From positions 186,001 to 250,000 of the forward strand of contig NZ_AAWS01000005.1 of the NCBI RefSeq assembly GCF_000169175.1: 64,000 nucleotides of DNA, read 5' to 3'. Each line of letters starts with the position of its first letter. The stretch's first letter is position 1. Under the pieces are notes generated by a model. The model saw only the letters and a program-made list of their open reading frames with translations, was not told where the DNA came from and searched no databases. The translations under genes and the position numbers were made by a program. Shown one piece after another: positions 47,357-57,208 of this stretch. Source of the stretch: Microscilla marina ATCC 23134. Its GTDB lineage: Bacteria > Bacteroidota > Bacteroidia > Cytophagales > Microscillaceae.

Positions 47357-47865
47357 GTGATCTTTCATAAATAATTTGAGCCATTAAAGTGTATCTATTG
47401 CCTTCATTCTTCTCAAAAAAAAAGCCTCATAGCTTTGGCTATGCACCGTTTTTTTTGAATCGTCTGAGAACAATATATTTTCTTAACTGACCTTTCGCAG
47501 GTCAAAAATTTGTTCTTTTGTATACTTTAGCAGTTATATCAAACTTGGTTTAATAATTCAAGAATCGGGTTTTTGTAAGCCGTTCCTTTTGCTCCAGGTC
47601 AAAAGGAACCAAAACCCCGCAGCTGTATTTTGTGGTTGCTAAAATTTGTTCCATTACGCCGAAACAGCTCAAACATTCCCTCGTTCCTCGGTCAGTGATC
47701 TGTTTTTACGGCTTCATTCCTCAAATTTCTTAACGCCCACAAAATAAGGCTGAGCCCAGCTAACGCACTCATAAAACAACGCTGTATTTTTTCTGAATTA
47801 ACCAAAAATATCCACTGCGAAAGGTCAGTTCTTAAATTGGCACATCTTATTTTTTCCAGATCACT
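47357..47865. mobile_element. MITE family A, copy 3, interrupted by a family B element
   Basis: Left part 47357-47486 and right part 47837-47865 together with one copy of the duplicated TTCTTAA make exactly 159 bp, like the intact copies at 4518 and 10451. Flanks are TTA; the right TTA is the reverse complement of the TAA stop of the pseudouridine synthase gene. Confidence 0.85.
47487..47829. mobile_element. MITE family B, copy 2 (343 bp) nested in family A
   Basis: Perfect 14-bp terminal inverted repeats CTGACCTTTCGCAG / CTGCGAAAGGTCAG. The host element's TTCTTAA is duplicated at 47480-47486 and 47830-47836, a clear 7-bp target-site duplication. No transposase. Core similar to the copy at 8054-8392. 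Confidence 0.9.
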
Positions 47866-48617
47866 TAGTATAAAAAGTCTAAATTTTTGTTTTTAACATC
47901 ACTAGGGTCGTCAAAGACTAAAAACTGTTCCCAAAACTGGGTTTCGGGTACTCCTGCTATGCATACCAGGGGTTCTTTTTTTACCGGATGCATAAAGTAG
48001 ACCCGTCGGGCGTGTAAGTGAATATTTTTATCCGGATCTTTTCTCGGAAAACCATATTTTATATCCCCTCTGATAGGGCATCCCATGCTTGCCAATTGCA
48101 CCCTTATTTGGTGAGGGCGACCCGTAATCGGATTCACTTCCAGCAACCAATGATCGTTGAGGTTACCCAATACCTTGTACCTGGTTTCTGCTTTTTGGGC
48201 TCCATCTACTGGTTCGTCGTGAGCAGTCACTACGTTTTTTGCCCCATCTTTTTTGAGCCAGTGTACCAATTTGCCTTCTTCTTCGGCAGGTTTTCTTTTT
48301 ACTATAGCCCAGTAAGTCTTTTGAATCTTGCGTGTTTTAAAAAGCTGATTCATACGTTCGAGGGCTTTCGACGTACGCGCAAGTATTACTATGCCTGATA
48401 CGGGGCGGTCTATCCGGTGTGGAATACCTAAAAACACAGCACCTGGTTTGTCATATTTTTCTTTGATATACTCTTTTACCCAGTCACCCAACGTTTTATC
48501 ACCCGTTTTGTCTCCCTGCACTAACATTCCGCCTTTTTTGTTTACAATAATCAGGTGATTATCTTCATACAGCACCTGAAAATGCTTATAATACTTTTCT
48601 GCGTCAAATGTTTCCAT
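47865..48617 (-). CDS. RluA-family RNA pseudouridine synthase
   Basis: 250 aa. The catalytic domain contains HRIDRPVSGIVILARTSKA (about 67-85), whose Asp70 is the catalytic residue; the family consensus is HRLDxxTSG. YWAIVKRKP, NPITGRPHQIRVQLA and GDIKYG complete the fold. No S4 domain precedes it. It isomerises uridine in rRNA or tRNA; the exact site is unclear. The stop codon TAA coincides with the TTA target duplication of the MITE, so the insertion kept the reading frame end intact. Confidence 0.93.
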   Translation of the reverse strand: METFDAEKYYKHFQVLYEDNHLIIVNKKGGMLVQGDKTGDKTLGDWVKEYIKEKYDKPGAVFLGIPHRIDRPVSGIVILARTSKALERMNQLFKTRKIQKTYWAIVKRKPAEEEGKLVHWLKKDGAKNVVTAHDEPVDGAQKAETRYKVLGNLNDHWLLEVNPITGRPHQIRVQLASMGCPIRGDIKYGFPRKDPDKNIHLHARRVYFMHPVKKEPLVCIAGVPETQFWEQFLVFDDPSDVKNKNLDFLY

Positions 48618-48702
48618 CCAATTAAATATTTGATAATTAAAGAGTTATGTTTTGCAAAAATACCATTTTTTTAACTTTAAAACCTGTTTGCAAGGTATAT
48701 TT

Positions 48703-48741
48703 CATAAAAAAAGCCACACTGACGGGTATCAACGTGGCTTT
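48703..48741 (-). terminator. Intrinsic terminator after the outer-membrane protein gene
   Basis: On the minus strand aaagccac pairs with gtggcttt, followed by seven T. It lies about 50 bp past the stop at 48788. Confidence 0.8.
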
Positions 48742-48787
48742 GAATGCTTTATGCGATGTGCTTTCAGCCTTTACAGGCAAATAGCCA

Positions 48788-49612
48788 TTATAAAAATGTA
48801 GGGCAAACGTATTTTTTGCCACCACTTAGACCAAACCTGTAGCTGAGCAGAATTTGTATCTGTAAAGAGCCTGCATCTATGCGGCGAGGCACTATCACCC
48901 TGGCAGGCGGAGGATTTGGGTTAGGGTTGGGGGTAACCACTGGTATGTCTGTGCCTCCGTTGTAATAGGCGAGCTGAGCGTGAAGTGCAAAACGGTCAAT
49001 GATACGAAAAGACATGCCCACCCCTGCAGTAAAACTAAAGCCCGATTCGTCGGCAAGCGGGCGCTCCAGTTGGTTGGTGGCTCCTGGGTCGGGGCGACGT
49101 ACTATAGGCATTGTCCATAAGCCCACCCCCATAAAACCATAAGCATCTATCCACTCAGGAATAGCATAAGCATAACGCAAAAACGAATACTTAAGGCTCA
49201 AGTTCAAATGATTAGGGTTAATAGACAGCGAATCGGCATTAAAACGGGTATTCATATTATACGAAAGCACAAAGCTTACTGGAATACCTGTGTTGCCAAA
49301 CTCGGCAAAGAAATGCAAGGGGCGACGAGCTTCTTTAAAGTTGTTGTCATTGGAGCGGTATGTTATAGCAGCTCCTCCGCCTATTTCCAAAAAAGTGACT
49401 CCATCGCGCCAAGCACGGCTTTTTTTACCACGATTGGGTGCCAAAGCCCGACGCAACGTTTTTTGCATTTGTTGGTGCAACCCATTGTGTTGTTTGGTAA
49501 GTAAGCTATCAGGAATTTTGGCTTTTGCCGATGAACCAAAAGCAAGCAAAATTGCCACAAGGCAATACAAGCCCTCATGGTAGGAAAGTTTCAGGTTTTT
49601 TATATTCATCAT
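48788..49612 (-). CDS. Putative outer-membrane beta-barrel protein
   Basis: 274 aa. Signal peptide ends near AKAKIPDS. After a basic linker, alternating hydrophobic strands typical of small barrels follow: VTFLEIGGGAAITYRSND, LHFFAEFGNTGIPVSFVLSY, LNLSLKYSFLRYAYAIP, FSFTAGVGMSFRIIDRFALHAQLAYY and LQIQILLSYRFGLSGG. A proline/asparagine-rich loop (TPNPNPNPPPARV) lies between late strands. No specific family was recognised. It is flanked by a terminator and MITE C copy 4, so it is a single-gene unit. Confidence 0.75.
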   Translation of the reverse strand: MMNIKNLKLSYHEGLYCLVAILLAFGSSAKAKIPDSLLTKQHNGLHQQMQKTLRRALAPNRGKKSRAWRDGVTFLEIGGGAAITYRSNDNNFKEARRPLHFFAEFGNTGIPVSFVLSYNMNTRFNADSLSINPNHLNLSLKYSFLRYAYAIPEWIDAYGFMGVGLWTMPIVRRPDPGATNQLERPLADESGFSFTAGVGMSFRIIDRFALHAQLAYYNGGTDIPVVTPNPNPNPPPARVIVPRRIDAGSLQIQILLSYRFGLSGGKKYVCPTFL

Positions 49613-49758
49613 ATTTGTGTTTATTTCTATCCAAAAAGGTTGAATGCATTCAATTTTTTAGCCAGATCAGCTCCAGATATGTATTCGTTACCTCAAATAT
49701 AACGACTAATTGGAGTATATAATTTAATAACTGTGAATTTGGCAGATGTACTTAATAA

Positions 49759-49977
49759 CAATAGTCCATAGTATTTAGTCGATAGCCCATAGCTGCTTTG
49801 AGTAAATGTTCACCTTGTTAAGTGCTGTAAACCAGTATTTTATATTAAGATTGCGTACTCACTTTATTTTTAAAAGTGTTTCGGTTTTACGCCCAAACAC
49901 CCAATTAAATAGTTTTTAAATTCATAAATAACTGATCACCAGCAAACAACTTTGACTAAAATCACTGAGGAGTATTG
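49759..49977. mobile_element. MITE-like family C, copy 4 (219 bp, inverse orientation)
   Basis: Begins CAATAGTCC and ends GGAGTATTG. Flanked by TAATAA at 49753-49758 and 49978-49983, a 6-bp target duplication. Core is the reverse complement of the copies at 18780 and 39243. Confidence 0.85.
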
Positions 49978-50135
49978 TAATAAAAAATAGCTTTTTACTA
50001 CCTGGGTTTAAATATAAAAACCCCTGACAAGTCAGAGGTTTGATAATTTATATCTAATTGAAAGATTTTGCGTTGAAATAACAAAATTATAAACACTTAA
50101 AAATAAGCAACTTATAAACTTGTCAGTGCTGAGTA

Positions 50136-50384
50136 CTAAGACGCCAACGGCCATGGATTGCCTCCTTCGTCTTTCAACTGTTGAGTTGTTCGCCAGTCTT
50201 GACGTGCCTTATCGAGGTCGCCTGTTGCTTTGTATGCACGCCCTCTCATGTAAAATACATAAGTAAGACGGGCAAGAGATAAGTATTTTCGCTGATTGAT
50301 TACTTCTGTATACACCATGATTGCTTCTTCGAATTTGCCTGATTCAAACAAGTCTTCTGCCTTGTTAATTAACTCTTCTGCCAT
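50136..50384 (-). CDS. Small TPR-motif protein
   Basis: 82 aa from ATG 50384 (an alternative ATG lies three codons upstream, and the open frame continues 14 codons). Two tetratricopeptide helix pairs are visible: AEDLFESGKFEEAIMVYTEVI and YVFYMRGRAYKATGDLDKARQDW. No signal peptide, so cytoplasmic. It stands alone between repeat-rich gaps. Function beyond protein-protein contact cannot be inferred. Confidence 0.75.
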   Translation of the reverse strand: MAEELINKAEDLFESGKFEEAIMVYTEVINQRKYLSLARLTYVFYMRGRAYKATGDLDKARQDWRTTQQLKDEGGNPWPLAS

Positions 50385-51020
50385 TTTTATCATTTTTTTA
50401 ATGTATTGAACCCAAGGTGAGTTCATTCAACTAAGTAACGTGTTCAAAATAGGTGTCTGAATTTTGGGCAAAGACTCAAAACTGACCGAGGCATTTAGCC
50501 TTTGGCAGAGCTCGGCAAAGCGAAGCTTTAGCCATCGGTTTTTGCGTCCATAGCATCGCTATGGGCAATAAAAATAACGAAGGGCAGTGAAGAGAACCGC
50601 AGAACGAAGTTCAAGCTCTGCGAAGCTAATTTATTCTAAACCGGACAGTTATTGCGAACACGTTACTAAACCTTCATTTTGTTACTTGGTACTCTGATGT
50701 TTTCAAAAAGGTTACAGCGTTTTTTTAGATAATATTACATTGACTGAAAAGAGTGGGTTGGAAAAGAAAAAAGTTTTTTGTGAAACCTTTGAGTACAAAC
50801 CCATACAAAGGTTCTTTATTATTACGAACGCCTCGTTATAAACAGGCGCAAAGAAATTCAAGTAAGATTAACAGGTGTTTTGAAGTAATATTTAATAAAT
50901 AGGTTAGTAAGTAGTTTTTTGACTCATTAGGTTGATGTTGGTGTAAGTACCAATTATTTTTTCATAGAGTTTTGTTCACTTTACAAGTAGTAGACAGAAA
51001 TAGTAAGTATTCGTAGTTTT
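50385..51020. other. Intergenic region with a family D-like hairpin
   Basis: About 640 bp. Near 50535-50575 the palindrome ccatagcatcgctatgg sits in the same context (cggttttgcg, gcaataaa) as the hairpins at 13485 and 42540. No gene recognised. Confidence 0.5.
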
Positions 51021-51054
51021 AAAACCTCGTTCATTATGGAGCGAGGTTTTTTTT
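51021..51054. terminator. Bidirectional terminator before the aminotransferase gene end
   Basis: aaaacctcg (51021-51029) pairs with cgaggtttt (51042-51050), with T or A tracts on each side. It serves the minus-strand gene ending at 51069. Confidence 0.8.
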
Positions 51055-51068
51055 ATGCCATCAAAAAT

Positions 51069-52160
51069 CTATAAACACTGAGTCATTGTTTCAATCAATT
51101 GTTCTATTTGAGCCACACTGGTTGCCGGAAAATTAGCAATGCGTATTTGAGCATCTTTGTATTTACCATAACCACTGCCAATTGTCATGTGGTGTTGCCC
51201 TACCTTGGCTATAAACTCAGCCGCCGAACCAGGGGTGTTGGCCACAATAACCGAGGCAGAGCGGTGTTGGTGGTTGGCCACAAAAGGAGAGAACCCCTTA
51301 AAAATCGTTGGATTACTCAAGGCATTGTACAGAAGGTTGGCTTTTACCTCAGTTTCGTGTCGTATTTGATCTATGCCTTGGTTGAGCATATCTTCGCTTA
51401 CTTTGCCCAACAAGTAAATACCCAGTACATTGGGCGTAGGAGGCGTTTGAAACTTTTCAAACGATTTCCAAAGGTTTACTAATCGATAATGAGCCCCCGT
51501 TGCTTGTCCTTTGGCTTCCAGTTTTTTGGCTTTGTCAAGGCAGCGCTTGTTTACCAGCCAAACTCCTAACCCAGCAGGCATTCCAAACGCTTTTTGTACC
51601 GAAAAATAAGCAGCATCTATTTTATTAAAATCCAGCAAAGGCAAAGGCGCTGACGACACCATGTCTACCACCAGCAATTTGTCGGGGTGTTGGTCTTTGA
51701 GAGCGTGAATATCATCCACTGGAGTGCTTACCCCTGCACTGGTTTCATTGTGCGCTACGCAAATCATTTCGGCAGTTGAAGGTATGTCTACTTTAGCCAT
51801 GTCAAACCCTTCGCCGAAAGGCACTTCATGCAGGTGGGCAGTTTTACCCATAAGTTGGGCAAAGTCGGCAAAGCGCTTAGAAAAAGCCCCGTTTACCAAG
51901 TGAAAAGATTCGGTTTCTACGCAGTTTTGTAGCATGCGTTCCCATACTTCGGTGGCTGACCCTGTAAAAAGCACTGCATAATCGTCGGGTAGTTTAAAAA
52001 TTGTTCGGATATTATGGTATGTTTGCTTATAAATGTCCTGAAACACCTTACTCCGATGCGAAATAGAAGGGATTTGCTTATCTAAAGCGCTTTGTATATG
52101 TTGTGCCACTGTAGGGTATAGGGCAGCGGGTCCGGGAGTAAAAAATGTTTGCTTGTTCAT
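51069..52160 (-). CDS. Class V aminotransferase (SerC/alanine-glyoxylate type)
   Basis: 363 aa, a fold type I PLP enzyme. FTPGPAALYP at 7-16 is the phosphate/substrate-loop signature of phosphoserine or alanine-glyoxylate aminotransferases. The Schiff-base lysine is in SVQKAFGMP (about K190). HNETSAGVSTPV and VVDMVSSAPLP fit the cofactor pocket. Length fits the class. Phosphoserine transaminase (serC) is a plausible assignment, but substrate-defining residues cannot be judged by eye, so no symbol is given. Confidence 0.85.
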   Translation of the reverse strand: MNKQTFFTPGPAALYPTVAQHIQSALDKQIPSISHRSKVFQDIYKQTYHNIRTIFKLPDDYAVLFTGSATEVWERMLQNCVETESFHLVNGAFSKRFADFAQLMGKTAHLHEVPFGEGFDMAKVDIPSTAEMICVAHNETSAGVSTPVDDIHALKDQHPDKLLVVDMVSSAPLPLLDFNKIDAAYFSVQKAFGMPAGLGVWLVNKRCLDKAKKLEAKGQATGAHYRLVNLWKSFEKFQTPPTPNVLGIYLLGKVSEDMLNQGIDQIRHETEVKANLLYNALSNPTIFKGFSPFVANHQHRSASVIVANTPGSAAEFIAKVGQHHMTIGSGYGKYKDAQIRIANFPATSVAQIEQLIETMTQCL

Positions 52161-52296
52161 GATTTGATATATCTGAAATAATCACCAATACAAATACTGT
52201 TGATGAGCAGGTAGCCCTATCAACTGTCAGAGCACGAACGTAAGCAAGTGTATTTGATAAACCAATAGTAAACTTAAAAATATTTTAAGATCATTC

Positions 52297-53802
52297 ATGA
52301 AACTATCCAGCAAAAGACCTTTCATTTTTTCGCTTTTCTTTGGGGTATTTGTGGGTGTTTTTGTGCTCCTTCAGTTTTTTACCCTTCATACATCCCCCTT
52401 ACCTTGGTTCGACGAAACTTTTTTTGCCAGCATTGCCTGGCATTGGGCAAACACCGGAAAACTGGTGCCACAGGTAGCCATTTTTACCGAAGTAAAGCTT
52501 TATGGCCCTGTATACTTTTGGTTGACAGGTACCAGTTTTCAGCTATTTGGTTTTGGTATTGCCAGCTTCAGATTAGTAAATTTGATTGCGGGTGGGGTAG
52601 TCGTATGGTTAAGTAGCGGCTTGTTTGGTCAATTGTACCAGCATTATTTGCCCAAAAAAACCAACTGGAGGCTTTGGCAAAAAGGTTGGTGGCTATTATT
52701 ACTTACCGACCCATTGTATTACCTGGTGATGCACGAGGGACGTATGGATTTGTTGGCATTAAGCTTTGCTCTGGGTAGCATGTATTTGTTGATGCCAGGA
52801 TTGCTGAGAGCGCAAACTTTGCCTTGGTACCAAGTAGCAGCCTCGGGGCTGATGGTAGCTCTTGCCTCGTTGACTACCCCAAGGGTGGCTTTTATTTTTG
52901 TGCCCCTGACAGTAGCTTTGGTGTGGCAATGGCGCAGACAATTACCGCTTTTGATGCTTTGGGGAAGCTGCATTATCGGCCTTTATTCAAGTTGGGTTTA
53001 TGTGGCCTTTGGTAGTTTGCCACGCTTTGTTGATACTTATTTGGGGCAAAATGAAGCGATTAAAGATTCTTTGGTGGGTTGGTTTGTGGGAGGGGTGGGT
53101 TATGTACCTCGCCATTCTTATGTATTGATTGCTACTGCACTGTTGGCAAGTATACTCTTATTGTATAAGTATCCACGTCGCTTTTGGGTAGCCCCAATAA
53201 TGGTAGGGCTGGGTAGCATTGGATTGTTTTACTGCTTAGTGCGCGATTATGGTCAGTATTCGGTGTTTATCTTGCCTTTTTATTATTTATTGATATTTTA
53301 TAGCCTGAGTCAACTACCTGCCAGACGCTATCATTTACGAATGTATCCCCTGATTTTATTGGCAATGTTTAACTTGAGTTATTTTGCTTTAAAAAATCTG
53401 CAGGTAGTGGCAAGTCTCCCTCAACGTCAGCCACCACAAGTCACTCAGTTTGTGCAAAAGCACATTCCAAAAGGGGCGAGAGTAATCGGCGAACCTATGT
53501 ATTTTTATGCCGTGTTACAGGCGGGGAGCTACTACCAGTATATGGACTTATATGGCACTACTGCTGACCGCGAAGCTCGACAACGCACTCAGTACAAGTA
53601 TCAGTATTTGGTGGTTACAGATCATTTGCGGCAGCGCAAACCAGCCATTGTAAAATATTACCTCAGCCAGGGCAAATTTAGGCGGGTAGCACGTTTGGCA
53701 ATTGCTCCTTCAGCTTTGAGTCGTGAAATTACCCGTTGGGGACTTTTGTCAAACGTAGAGCGTGCTGGTTATAACTGTGTAATTTATCGACGGATTTTCT
53801 AG
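52297..53802 (+). CDS. GT39/ArnT-like membrane glycosyltransferase
   Basis: 501 aa with about ten hydrophobic helices. After helix 1 the loop WFDETFFASIAWHW carries the DE-type acidic motif of GT-C polyprenyl-phosphate glycosyltransferases (ArnT/PMT superfamily). A soluble C-terminal part starts near 375. It would transfer a sugar from a lipid carrier to protein or lipid in the periplasm. Single gene, divergent from the aminotransferase; acceptor unknown. Confidence 0.8.
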   Translation: MKLSSKRPFIFSLFFGVFVGVFVLLQFFTLHTSPLPWFDETFFASIAWHWANTGKLVPQVAIFTEVKLYGPVYFWLTGTSFQLFGFGIASFRLVNLIAGGVVVWLSSGLFGQLYQHYLPKKTNWRLWQKGWWLLLLTDPLYYLVMHEGRMDLLALSFALGSMYLLMPGLLRAQTLPWYQVAASGLMVALASLTTPRVAFIFVPLTVALVWQWRRQLPLLMLWGSCIIGLYSSWVYVAFGSLPRFVDTYLGQNEAIKDSLVGWFVGGVGYVPRHSYVLIATALLASILLLYKYPRRFWVAPIMVGLGSIGLFYCLVRDYGQYSVFILPFYYLLIFYSLSQLPARRYHLRMYPLILLAMFNLSYFALKNLQVVASLPQRQPPQVTQFVQKHIPKGARVIGEPMYFYAVLQAGSYYQYMDLYGTTADREARQRTQYKYQYLVVTDHLRQRKPAIVKYYLSQGKFRRVARLAIAPSALSREITRWGLLSNVERAGYNCVIYRRIF

Positions 53803-53916
53803 TACCAACCAAGAGCCGTGAGTATTAATTTGGCACAGGGGGTTTCTAGTGATGCCCGCAACATTGTTGCGCATTTACTGTTTTAGACATAGACACACAA
53901 AATACAATATATCTTT

Positions 53917-54507
53917 ATGCACACAACACTTGACAAAGACTTTTGGAGCAACCGTTATCAGGCACAAGATACAGGTTGGGACGCCGGAAGCATTACTACA
54001 CCTATCAAAGCTTATGTAGATCAATTAGAGGATAAGCACTTGAAAATACTTGTTCCAGGAGCAGGCAATAGCCATGAAGCAGAATATTTGCACCAACAGG
54101 GTTTTACTAATGTAACAGTGATAGATATTGTGCAAGCCCCATTAGATAACCTCAAGTCAAGGTCTCCTGATTTTCCAGAAGCTCATTTACTACAAGGAGA
54201 TTTCTTCGAGCTGGTAGGGCAATACGATTTAATTATTGAGCAAACTTTTTTTTGTGCACTTAACCCCAGTTTGCGGGAGAGTTATGTACAAAAAGTGAAA
54301 TCATTGCTTAAACCTGAAGGTAAATTGGTAGGGGTATTGTTTTGTAACGTATTTTTAGATCGTACCGAGCCTCCCTTTGGAGCCACTGAGCAACAACACC
54401 AAGAGTATTTTTTGCCTCACTTTATAGCCAAGCATTTTGCCTCCTGTTACAACAGCATTGCACCAAGGCAGGGTGCCGAGTGGTTTATATGCTTGATCAA
54501 TGATTGA
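53917..54507 (+). CDS. TPMT-like SAM-dependent methyltransferase
   Basis: 196 aa. A class I Rossmann fold starting FWSNRYQAQDTGWDAGS (family N-terminal motif with Trp), SAM motif ILVPGAGNSHEAEYL (about 44-58), acidic VIDIVQAPLD, and motif GDFFEL. Matches the thiopurine methyltransferase family, whose bacterial members methylate thiols or metalloids such as selenium and tellurium. Terminator directly downstream. Confidence 0.88.
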   Translation: MHTTLDKDFWSNRYQAQDTGWDAGSITTPIKAYVDQLEDKHLKILVPGAGNSHEAEYLHQQGFTNVTVIDIVQAPLDNLKSRSPDFPEAHLLQGDFFELVGQYDLIIEQTFFCALNPSLRESYVQKVKSLLKPEGKLVGVLFCNVFLDRTEPPFGATEQQHQEYFLPHFIAKHFASCYNSIAPRQGAEWFICLIND

Positions 54508-54554
54508 GCAAAGCACCACCTGTAGAGCTAAAGCTTTCTTCATTTTCTTCTTAG

Positions 54555-54591
54555 GCAAAAAGCCGCAAGAGCAATACTTGCGGCTTTTTGC
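54555..54591. terminator. Strong bidirectional terminator between convergent genes
   Basis: A perfect 15-bp stem (gcaaaaagccgcaag with cttgcggctttttgc) and a 7-nt loop lie between the TPMT-like and nitroreductase genes. Confidence 0.95.
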
Positions 54592-54609
54592 TTGGTCAAC
54601 TTCACTATA

Positions 54610-55239
54610 CTATATTACCTCAAAAAGCTCGTTAGTTTCTTTTCTTACTTTAGGTGCGTGTTGCGTTTGATCTTCTGCCGATCGGTATCCAATAGTAGCT
54701 ACTACGGCTGCGCTGAGTCCTTGATCAGAAAGCCCTAAAATTTTATCGTAGTCAGCTGGTTCAAAACCCTCCATAGGACAAGCATCAATGTTTAGCTCGG
54801 CGGTGGCGGCAAGCAAGTTACCCAAAGCAATGTATGTTTGGCGGGCAGTCCATTCTTGTATTTCCTGGGTTGTTTTTTCGCCCAGTTTACCCTTCATAAA
54901 ATCTGCATATCCTTTGAGGTCTTCTACTTTCATACCTACTGAAGTAGCTTTGCGCTGAAGGTAATCGTCTAAGTGTGCATCTTGTACTTCATTGTAGTTA
55001 CAAAAAACCACCACTTGTGAGGCATCAGTAATTTGGGTTTGTCCCCAGGAAGCCGCCTTGAGTTTTTCCCTTACTTCAGCATCTTCAATAATGAGAACTT
55101 TGTATAACTGTAGACCATAAGACGAAGCTGACAAGCGTACTGCTTCTTTGATTTTTTCTAAGTGTTCAGCACTAATTTTTTTGCTGGCGTCAAATTTTTT
55201 GGTGGCATACCGCCACTCTAGATTTTTTATCAATTCCAT
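54610..55239 (-). CDS. Nitroreductase-family NAD(P)H-dependent oxidoreductase
   Basis: 209 aa, FMN-binding nitroreductase fold of the NfsB-like group: N-terminal WRYATKKFDASKKIS, FMN-contacting RLSASSYGLQLYKVLII (about 35-51), and C-terminal CPMEGFEPADYDKILGL and ATIGYRSAEDQ. Such enzymes are soluble dimers that reduce quinones, nitro compounds or enones. Monocistronic. Confidence 0.92.
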   Translation of the reverse strand: MELIKNLEWRYATKKFDASKKISAEHLEKIKEAVRLSASSYGLQLYKVLIIEDAEVREKLKAASWGQTQITDASQVVVFCNYNEVQDAHLDDYLQRKATSVGMKVEDLKGYADFMKGKLGEKTTQEIQEWTARQTYIALGNLLAATAELNIDACPMEGFEPADYDKILGLSDQGLSAAVVATIGYRSAEDQTQHAPKVRKETNELFEVI

Positions 55240-55422
55240 TAGATAGTGATTATTGTCTTGTGTTTGTTACTTTTGCCAAATCTATGGAACCTTATTTTTA
55301 CTTTGCCTTAATGAAATGTTAATTTTTGAAAATTGTTGATTGCGCAACTAATGTCTGGGTATTTATGAGGTTTTTGATATGAAAAATCTAAGATTACATC
55401 CAGAGTCAGTCATTATTTGGCA

Positions 55423-55470
55423 ATAAAAAACCTCTTTTGCTCTAGAAAATGGTATAGAACAAAAGAGGGC
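55423..55470 (-). terminator. Intrinsic terminator after the subtilase gene
   Basis: Plus-strand cctcttttg pairs with caaaagagg; read on the minus strand it is followed by a T run. About 35 bp past the stop. Confidence 0.85.
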
Positions 55471-55504
55471 TTGTCTGCTAATAAAATAGGTAGTCAATGG
55501 CGGG

Positions 55505-57208
55505 CTAATTCTTTACCACTTTTGCTGTTTTAGAGTGAGTTTTGGTGTTTATCTTGAGCGTGTATACCCCACTGGCAAGTTTACCTGGTTTGCCCCAATT
55601 ATATTCAATGGGTGCTGTTGCCAAATGCTCATAAGCTACCAGTTTGCCGTTGGCGTCATACAAGTGCATTTGAACGCTCTTGCCCCGATAGCTTGGCTTA
55701 AACACGATGCGCAAGGCCTGAGAGCCATCTAAGGGGTTGGGCGAAAAACTAAAGCTACCATCAGTGGCTTTGGTCAACGCAGTAGGGTTAGTGGCAATTG
55801 CCTGTGCCCGGTTAAAGTTGGGGATACCATAGCCCAGTAAACTGTCGGGTTTGGCAGCCTGGTTTGCCGAGCGTTGCAGGTAGTCAATAATTTGCATGTT
55901 GGTAAGCGTTGGGTTTGCCTGCCAAAACCCCGCTGCCAGCCCAGTCAGGGTAGGGGCAGAAAACGAAGTGCCATTGCCAACAGTAGAGCCAAATGGTCCC
56001 ACCAGGGTGACATTGCTTCCCATGGCTGTAATATTCGGCTTCAGTCTGCCGTCGGAGGTGTACCCCTTAGAACTAAAAGAGGCATAAGTACCGTTTGGGT
56101 TTACTGCCCCTACAGTCAGCACTGAGTCACCATCAGCGGGGGCACCTATGTATTTCCAGGGATCATTGCCCTCGTTTCCAGCACTGTTAATCACCAAAAT
56201 ACCTACAGCAGCAGCAAAGTCAGCGGCTTGGGTGATAATAGTGGTATTACCATCCATGTTTTGGTAGGTATAGTTCATACTGGCATCGTCAAATGTATTG
56301 TAACCCAACGAAGAATTGATAATATCTACGCCTGCACTATCGGCTTTTTCGGCAGCTATCAACCAATTTACTTCCTCTATTCTATATTCTGAGCTCACAT
56401 CTTCGGTACGGTAGAGCCAATAGGTAGCTTCGGGTGCAGTGCCTACCATGGTACCCTTCAGGTAAGCTGCCATTGTCGACAATACTTTGGTACCGTGGCT
56501 TCCGGTGCTGTATACATCTACTTTATTATCTACTAGGTCATAAGTACCCCCAATTTGTTGATTACTGAATAAATGTTTAAAAAAGTTGAGGCTGTTTACA
56601 TTCTGAAATCCAGCATCCATTACTGCTATAGCAATGCCTTTGCCTTTGAAGCCTGCCTCGTGCATAGCATCTGCCCCAATCATTTTTGCCTGAAAAAGCG
56701 AGTTACCATAGTCAGCTTCCGACTCAATGGTGATGTCTTCGGTAGTACGCTGCTTGACATTGGCAGCTTTTTTCTGCTTTCTGCGGGCTTCACGTTGCCG
56801 GCGTTTTTCTTCTTTTTCTATTTGTCTTTTTTGTCTGCCCTTGTTTAGTACCCGGCTGCTTTTTACAAAACTTAGTTTAACTACTTCTGCCAATGTAGCA
56901 TCGCTGGCTTCTATCAATACTGCATTGAGCCATCGCGAGCTGTACCATACCTTAGCCCCCGCGTTTTTTATTTGGGTAATATAATCAGGGTTTACAGGAA
57001 ACTCGCGGGTGGTAATTTTGATACTTTGTTTATTCCGGCGCTCTATAGAGCGTTTTGAGAGAAAATCGGCAGGCTTATCAAGCGAGTAAGGGGAGTTGGT
57101 TTTATCGGTAAGGTAGATAAAATGTTTTTTAATAACTTGGCTGTAGCCCGACACGTTGCCCACTAACAAAGTAGTTATGAGTAAGAATAATAGTCTTTTG
57201 TGTTGCAT
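55505..57208 (-). CDS. T9SS-exported subtilisin-like serine protease (S8)
   Basis: 567 aa. Signal peptide ends near GYSQ. Residues about 25-130 act as an inhibitor-like propeptide; a highly charged linker (EKEEKRRQREARRKQKK) follows. The S8 catalytic domain spans about 165-475 with Asp in VMDAGFQ, His in GSHGTKV and Ser in GNGTSFSAP; SAGNEG supplies the oxyanion Asn region. The final about 80 residues are a T9SS sorting domain (FSFSPNPLDGSQALRI, LASGVYTLKI). Secreted or surface protease. Confidence 0.94.
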   Translation of the reverse strand: MQHKRLLFLLITTLLVGNVSGYSQVIKKHFIYLTDKTNSPYSLDKPADFLSKRSIERRNKQSIKITTREFPVNPDYITQIKNAGAKVWYSSRWLNAVLIEASDATLAEVVKLSFVKSSRVLNKGRQKRQIEKEEKRRQREARRKQKKAANVKQRTTEDITIESEADYGNSLFQAKMIGADAMHEAGFKGKGIAIAVMDAGFQNVNSLNFFKHLFSNQQIGGTYDLVDNKVDVYSTGSHGTKVLSTMAAYLKGTMVGTAPEATYWLYRTEDVSSEYRIEEVNWLIAAEKADSAGVDIINSSLGYNTFDDASMNYTYQNMDGNTTIITQAADFAAAVGILVINSAGNEGNDPWKYIGAPADGDSVLTVGAVNPNGTYASFSSKGYTSDGRLKPNITAMGSNVTLVGPFGSTVGNGTSFSAPTLTGLAAGFWQANPTLTNMQIIDYLQRSANQAAKPDSLLGYGIPNFNRAQAIATNPTALTKATDGSFSFSPNPLDGSQALRIVFKPSYRGKSVQMHLYDANGKLVAYEHLATAPIEYNWGKPGKLASGVYTLKINTKTHSKTAKVVKN

